Assembly (NCBI GenBank): GCA_905116865.2
Contig: CAJHNH020000213.1
Coordinates: 576,001 to 640,000 of the forward strand
Direction: 5' to 3'
Source of the DNA: Candidula unifasciata
Taxonomy: Eukaryota > Mollusca > Gastropoda > Stylommatophora > Geomitridae
DNA: 64,000 bases
Below the pieces are notes generated by a model. It saw only the letters and a program-made list of their open reading frames with translations, searched no databases and was not told the origin of the DNA. Of the stretch, positions 59,701 to 64,000 are shown piece after piece (within the stretch, counting starts at the first letter, position 1; each line of letters begins with the position of its first letter). The translations under genes were made by a program, and so were the position numbers.

Positions 59701-61457
59701 AAACAACCAGATATTCACACGAAAGATCGGATATACAGGCGGACAAACAGATACACACAAGTTTTAACGAGACAGCAGATAGATCTTTCCATCTGGATAT
59801 GTAATTGAGAGTTATTTAGTTAGTCGAGGTTTCTACATCATCGCAATCGGGTTTCCCCATACTTGCTCCGTTCCTGTGCTAGTGCGAATCAATTGAAATG
59901 TCCCTCACTATTGCATATGAAAAACTGGTAAATAAACAACCAGTTCCGGAACAATCAAGAAATATGTGCACGCAATAAATGCGTATTTCAGTTGCTCGAG
60001 GCGCCAACACCAACAACCGCCACCAGAAAAGCTGTTTGTCGTTGATGGAAGTAGTCAGGCACGATAAGTTGGTTACTATACACACACATATAATTCGTAC
60101 ACCAGGTATTTCACTAACTTACACTTAAACCGACCCCGACCATATTGAACAAAACGATATTTAAATGAATTCTGTGGTAATAAAATATTTGAAATCCTGC
60201 AGTGTACATCACCCTATGCCCAATTCCTAATCCGTATATGCTGCGTTGAATCCAGACCTGCATCTCCGCAGGTGTACAATTCCAGTAAAGGTCTTGCAGT
60301 AAAGGTCTTCGTTTGTGTGTGCGTTTTGTTTTTTTAGCATTCCGACCCTTGAGGTTCACTGCTGCAGATATCATCTCCTTTCATCATCTCTGTGATTAGC
60401 CTTCTCTTTCCAGTTGGTGACTTCAAATATTTGCAGGTCTGCCTGGATATTCGTCTCCTTCTTGAGTTCACCGAGGTAAACTCCTAAGGAAAGTTTTGGT
60501 TGTGTTTTTTAGACGTAGATGTTGTTCCAGAACTTGAGTTTTGTGTGCATTCACAGATCTGGCTTATTTGTTTACAGACTGTTGGTCCCCGGTTGATGTC
60601 ACCCTACTTGGAAGGGAACATCCCTGATCTGTCACTTTTCACGACACCTTGAAAGGGGATCAGTTAGTTTAACCCCAACCTCGCCCGCCCAGCCCCATTA
60701 TTTCCCCACTTCAAAATGGGCTCTTGTACCCACGCCGGGTTGCCTGGATATTATCCCCCCCCCCCCCACCGCCTTTACCCACCTCGCTGGTTTCTGAAAA
60801 ATTGAGAGTGTGTTTCTTCTTCTTCTTTTTTTTTTTTTTTGCGCGTTCACCGGCTCTAGACTCTAGCGAAAAGTTCTGGTTGTTCGTCCACCTCCGGATG
60901 GATAGATTTGGCCTATTTGTAAGCAGACTACTGGATCATTGCCTCTCATGCAGATGCACTCCGGCTTTGAATGAAACCCCCAGTTAGTCGCCTCAAATGA
61001 CATGATATTTAGGAATGCAGTGAGTCTATTCTTGTTTAAAAAAAAATATATTCAACGATTGAATGAAGAAAAACAGACGGGTATACATAATAAGAAACAG
61101 AATAAGAAGAAGTAAACAAGTAAAAAACATTAGAGAAGACCCAAACGTTCACATATTTTAAGGTCAACTTACCCTAACCACTGTAGTCTGGCCTGTAACC
61201 AGAAACCCGAGCGTGACAACAGGATTAATGTGGGCGCCGCTCACATGATTAAATGTATACACGATGTAAGCAACAGTCATCCCGAATGTTAATGAAGTTG
61301 TTAGGGTACTCAGCGACTCACCCTCTGCCATAGTCACGCAAGACCCACATCCAGCTATGATCAAAATAGCCGTGGCTACAAACTCTGCCAGCACCGCTTT
61401 TATAAACTTTCCCGTGCGCATTTCACGGAATCCCATAATTTCAATCATATTTATCAT
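53639..61457 (-). CDS. Aquaporin (MIP family), four exons found, last exon missing
   Basis: Aquaporins form tetrameric membrane channels for water or small solutes. Four minus-strand exons join in phase 0 (61173-61457, 59070-59201, 55595-55732, 53639-53719) and give 212 residues covering membrane helices 1-5 and both pore half-helices. Loop B reads [12 protein letters not shown], with NPV at 78-80 instead of NPA. Loop E reads [15 protein letters not shown], with NPA at 194-196. Aligned with AQP1, the selectivity filter is Phe58, Ser182 (His in AQP1), Cys191 and Arg197. Exon 4 ends after NHW, exactly where vertebrate AQP1 has its last intron. No exon for helix 6 and the cytoplasmic tail was recognised between there and FITM2. 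It may be divergent, or lost to the repeats in that region. Confidence 0.88.
53720..54605. other. Aquaporin intron 3, left part
   Basis: No recognised repeat. A minus-strand acceptor-like TTTTCTTTTGTAG near 54465 precedes a short open frame, discussed under rejected items. Confidence 0.4.
54610..55045 (+). mobile_element. LINE C-terminal remnant
   Basis: Reads [17 protein letters not shown] and [20 protein letters not shown], the same family as 51350-51762 but with stops and a frameshift. Confidence 0.85.
55180..55440 (-). mobile_element. LINE C-terminal remnant
   Basis: The minus frame reads [19 protein letters not shown]. Related to 25260-25470. Confidence 0.68.
55595..55732 (-). CDS. Aquaporin exon 3
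   Basis: 46 codons, phase 0-0, encoding helix 4 ([20 protein letters not shown]) with its conserved Glu, loop D, and helix 5 ([13 protein letters not shown]). The acceptor is TTTGACAG and the donor GTATGT. Confidence 0.88.
55930..56095 (-). repeat. SINE-F, tRNA-derived
   Basis: The reverse complement begins CCGGCTCGCTAGCGTAGTTG (A-box) and carries B-box GGGTTCACGCCC. A matching copy is at 62450-62625. Confidence 0.75.
56235..56375. repeat. Dispersed repeat, same as 9585-9725
   Basis: Shares AAGACGTGCATGCGTGCCCAA and ends with a SINE-A-like head GGGCCCTGAAACCCACACA. Confidence 0.5.
56520..56675 (-). mobile_element. LINE tail fragment (RNase H-type LINE family)
   Basis: Same block as 15040-15261 and 36415-36660 (GACATCACGGCATTTGGGGC, AGTTCCAATATCAGTGATAT). 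Confidence 0.6.
56720..56958 (-). repeat. SINE-B, full length
   Basis: The reverse complement starts GCGTCTGTAGCTTAGGCGTT (A-box) and has B-box GGTTCGATCCCAGC. It ends in the AAGGATACGCAACTAAACTA tail. The best SINE-B reference copy, about 238 bp. Confidence 0.87.
56960..57179. other. Unassigned stretch
   Basis: Nothing recognised. Confidence 0.4.
57180..57425 (-). mobile_element. LINE C-terminal remnant
   Basis: Similar in layout to 46050-46290. Minus-strand peptide scraps resemble the GHILRINQQ and GRPKRN ends of LINEs. Confidence 0.5.
57426..58308. other. Unassigned aquaporin intron 2 sequence
   Basis: Poly-C at 57491-57505. Bases 57630-57710 repeat 47275-47355 (GGTTTTAAAACTATATA). Otherwise nothing recognised. 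Confidence 0.4.
58310..58500 (+). repeat. SINE-A, 5'-truncated
   Basis: Core GCTTGAGAGGCCAGTAACCA, 3' part AACAACCAGAACTATTTGCC. Confidence 0.75.
58600..58870 (+). mobile_element. LINE 3'-end remnant
   Basis: An open frame reads [20 protein letters not shown] and [20 protein letters not shown]. Closely related to 10540-10990. Confidence 0.82.
59070..59201 (-). CDS. Aquaporin exon 2
   Basis: 44 codons, phase 0-0, encoding helix 3 ([20 protein letters not shown]) and loop C ending EGVTLGQ. The acceptor is CACCAACAG and the donor GTAAGT. Confidence 0.88.
59305..59505 (-). repeat. SINE-G, tRNA-derived, diverged
   Basis: Shares GCGGTGTAGGC...GGTCTTT and GCCAGCAGCTCCTCGT with 48635-48842. Confidence 0.55.
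59506..60485. other. Unassigned aquaporin intron 1 sequence
   Basis: A GACGGACAGACAG-like degenerate repeat at about 59560-59760. Otherwise nothing recognised. Confidence 0.45.
60490..61040 (-). repeat. Two adjacent SINE-A copies
   Basis: Copy 1 at 60490-60740 (GTTCCAGAACTTGAGTTTTG, inverse head GGGCTCTTGTACCCACGCC). Copy 2 at 60805-61040 (CTTCTTCTTCTTTTT tail, GTTCTGGTTGTTCGTCCACC, GCAGATGCACTCCGGC). A poly-C run lies between them. Confidence 0.75.
61173..61457 (-). CDS. Aquaporin exon 1
   Basis: Encodes helix 1 ([19 protein letters not shown]), helix 2 and loop B with NPV. The first ATG (61455-61457) is used; further in-frame ATGs follow within 13 codons. The frame stays open upstream to a strong acceptor-like TTTTTCTTTTAG near 61540, so this is probably an internal exon with a 5' UTR exon further upstream. 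The donor is GTAAGT after VVR. Confidence 0.88.
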
Positions 61458-61540
61458 GATGTACGTTTGCAATCTGAACGCTGATGGCGTTAAAGTGTTT
61501 GTGCGTTTTGCTGAGTATCTCCCTAATGCTCTAAAAGAAA

Positions 61541-62445
61541 AACTGGAGTACCGACAAAGAAGCTCACTCGTTGACCTCAGGGAGTACCAGTTCAGATGCT
61601 TCTACTAATGTTATAACTGTTTAAAGCAGCTTCAGTTTCCTTTCACAAACTCAAGATCCTGCAGAAGAACTCCCAACTTCCAGCAGAATGAAGCCTTTCA
61701 CCATACGATTTCTGTAGAGGAGTTGTTTCTTCTTGATACTAAAAGGAGGATAAATATTTCTTGAGAGACTTCTTTACCAAATGATTCATGCAGACGAGAT
61801 TATGATATGCCAGACTGGCGTTGCCAGACTGAAATTTCCAGATTGACGATGCCATAAGCTCCAACAATTACTTCAGTATTTTTACTGTTAATGAAGAAAA
61901 CTATACAATTCAATAAATATTTAACTATAAACACTATAAATAACATAAACGACTAAAAGAAATGGATATTTGATACAGAACTAAGAAATGGTATACACTG
62001 AAACCACAATGGACACTATGTATCTCAATTTTAACCCTGATGGTTGAACAGGATATTATTTATGTGAAAACTTCCTTTTATTACATTCAAACATGCGATA
62101 CCTGTATCTTCTATCATAGCACATTACGGCATTTAAAAAGATTTATCTAAATAATAAACACACTAACTTTAGGACTGCCCAACTTCCAACGGGGGATGCA
62201 GAAGTACCCTGGCCAGTTCCAGTTGTGCGGTGGGTAATTTCAAAACATGGTGGATTCTAACGGTTTCTGGATTATAATTCGTATTCATTGTCAACATTCT
62301 TTTGTGAGTATATATATTCTAAATATTAAAAACAATTTCATGGTCGCGGTGAATGGAGGCTAGGTTTTAACATTGGAATACACAGATCAAGATAGGCTTT
62401 TAAAGGAAAAAAAAAAATTAATTAAAATAAATCAGATTTTGGCTC
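61541..62445. other. Unassigned AT-rich stretch
   Basis: Upstream of the aquaporin start exon; may hold its promoter or a 5' UTR exon. No element was identified. Confidence 0.4.
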
Positions 62446-62449
62446 GGCT

Positions 62450-62625
62450 CGGTACTATCATATGGAAATCGTAACCCTTGGGCCTTAATTCCATGATAGA
62501 CACCGCAAATCTGGGAAATATATGGCTTTTCTGCCTATAACCAAGCATGAACTCTGACCTCAAGGAGTTTGTCACCCGGTAGCGGCGCAGCTGGTTTTAA
62601 CCAACTTAGCTAGCGCGCCTGGCAA
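62450..62625 (-). repeat. SINE-F, tRNA-derived
   Basis: Colinear with 55930-56095 (ATGGAAATCGTAACCCTTGG, GACACCGCAAATCTGG) with a more damaged B-box. Confidence 0.72.
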
Positions 62626-62839
62626 ATAAGATGTTAACACTACAAAGTGTAGATAGAGATGCTGTACCCACATTGTCTCGACTATTAATAAACAATTTTC
62701 ACGTAATTAGCACTCGTAATTGTGGTGTTTGACTCATTTGACTGATATATTGTATATACCTATATACCCACATTTCTTTGGAATTCCATATACTTATCGT
62801 TACTCGATGCGTTATGTTGTCTGTATCACACTAGTCGCC

Positions 62840-62960
62840 TTTACCTTCCAGGATATTTCCATTTTAAGCTGGGTCGACCTGGGAGCGAAGGTCAATTGTA
62901 AAAAGAAAATGAACCTTGATGAAGATTCGAACTTAAGAGATAACAAAATACAGACAGCTC
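62840..62960. repeat. SINE-like fragment
   Basis: Contains AAGCTGGGTCGACCTGGGAG and AAGATTCGAACTTAAG, related to the 6375 and 31890 repeats. Confidence 0.45.
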
Positions 62961-63084
62961 TGAAACAGAGCTGACGTAGCTGGCACAGGGCATTGAGAAT
63001 GTTATTCAGGATATGAAGAAAGTTCTCGTTGTCATTTTCGATTTCTGTTGTCATTTAGAAAACGCATTGAAAGAAGACCAATAG

Positions 63085-63720
63085 ATATATGATGTGTCCC
63101 TGTTTTTATACATACGTGTTCATGTGTCCCAATTTATTCTGATAAGTTTATGTTCTTCTGCAGTCATGATAAAATGTCCCTGCTCTTCTGAATGCATAAT
63201 GTCTTTTCTACCTTAATCATGATAGTATGTCGCTTTTCTTTCATATTTATAAATACCTGTTCTTTTTACATGACATGTCCATGTTCTTCGATTTACACAA
63301 CATGCCTCTTTTCTAAATAAATGCTATGTCTTTGCAACTGTTCTTTTTTTTACATGACATGTTCTTGTTTTTTTATTAACATAACATGTCCCTTTTCTAT
63401 ATAAATGGTATGTCCTTGCAACCGTTCTTTTTACGTGACATGTCCATGTTCTTTTATAAACATAATATGTCCCTTTTCTGTATAAATGGTATGTCCTTGC
63501 CCCTAATCTCCTTACATGGCTTTTCCTTGCTCTTCTATAAACATGATAAGTCCCTTCTCTGAATACATGATTAATCCCCGCCCCTATTTTTTGTTATGTA
63601 TTACATTTGTTCTTCCGTGTAAAAGATGGTGTATTAGTTCTTCTGTAGACATGATAATATCGCCATGTTCTTCATAATACATGATAATGTGCGTATGTTT
63701 TCCTATATAGTTTAATGTCT
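63085..63720. repeat. Degenerate tandem repeat with ACATGTCC motif
   Basis: Imperfect units of about 80-90 bp alternate GACATGTCCATGTTCTTTTA, AAACATAACATGTCCC and CTATATAAATGGTATGTCC. Strongest between 63240 and 63560. Confidence 0.75.
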
Positions 63721-64000
63721 GCCTTCTTATACCTAAACGGTTTTACGGTCGTATCTGTATGTATACATGGTAGTATTTCCTTAGCAAACCTATATAAACG
63801 TGAACTAATTTATAGTTATTTATCTACCGTGATTAGCTGTTTAAGTCACATAATCGATATTTTGAAGTTGAAAGTAATTCGTGCATCATTTTGCATGCAT
63901 AAATACTCAGATACATATACGTTAATCTTCACGTGTATTCATACCGACATTAATTCACACATTATATGTGTAAATATATATACCTATGTACACAAACGAA

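Overview
The window is animal nuclear DNA, most likely from a mollusc and probably a gastropod. The phylum is an inference from repeat style and gene content. It carries three recognisable protein-coding genes in a very repeat-rich background of LINE remnants, several SINE families, hAT-type MITEs, minisatellites and microsatellites. Nothing prokaryotic is present: genes are split by GT-AG introns, and most long open frames are simple repeats or transposon debris.

Layout. Bases 1-13.9 kb hold no recognised host gene, only LINE 3' ends, SINEs, a hAT MITE and three tandem arrays (74 bp, 73 bp and 38 bp units). From 13,960 to 38,745 on the minus strand lies a gene for centromere protein L (CENP-L). 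I could assemble it exon by exon: 11 coding exons, 1,074 nt, 357 codons plus stop, with all intron phases matching. Its introns contain a 29-bp array of about 1.5 kb, other minisatellites, a fold-back-like element, many SINEs, and a decayed duplicate of coding exon 5.

From 42,293 to 43,318 on the plus strand lies one uninterrupted FITM2 (FIT2) reading frame, diverging from CENPL. From 43.3 to 53.6 kb there are more LINE and SINE fragments and a 34-bp array. From 53,639 to 61,457 on the minus strand lie four phase-compatible exons of an aquaporin. They carry NPV in the first pore loop and NPA in the second. The exon for the last membrane helix was not found. The right end (61.5-64 kb) is AT-rich, with one tRNA-derived SINE and a degenerate repeat.

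The genes act in unrelated processes: CENP-L in the inner kinetochore, FITM2 in ER lipid-droplet biogenesis, and the aquaporin as a membrane water or solute channel. No operon-like logic is expected. Exon calls rest on hand translation, splice-site inspection and remembered family similarity; no database search was run.
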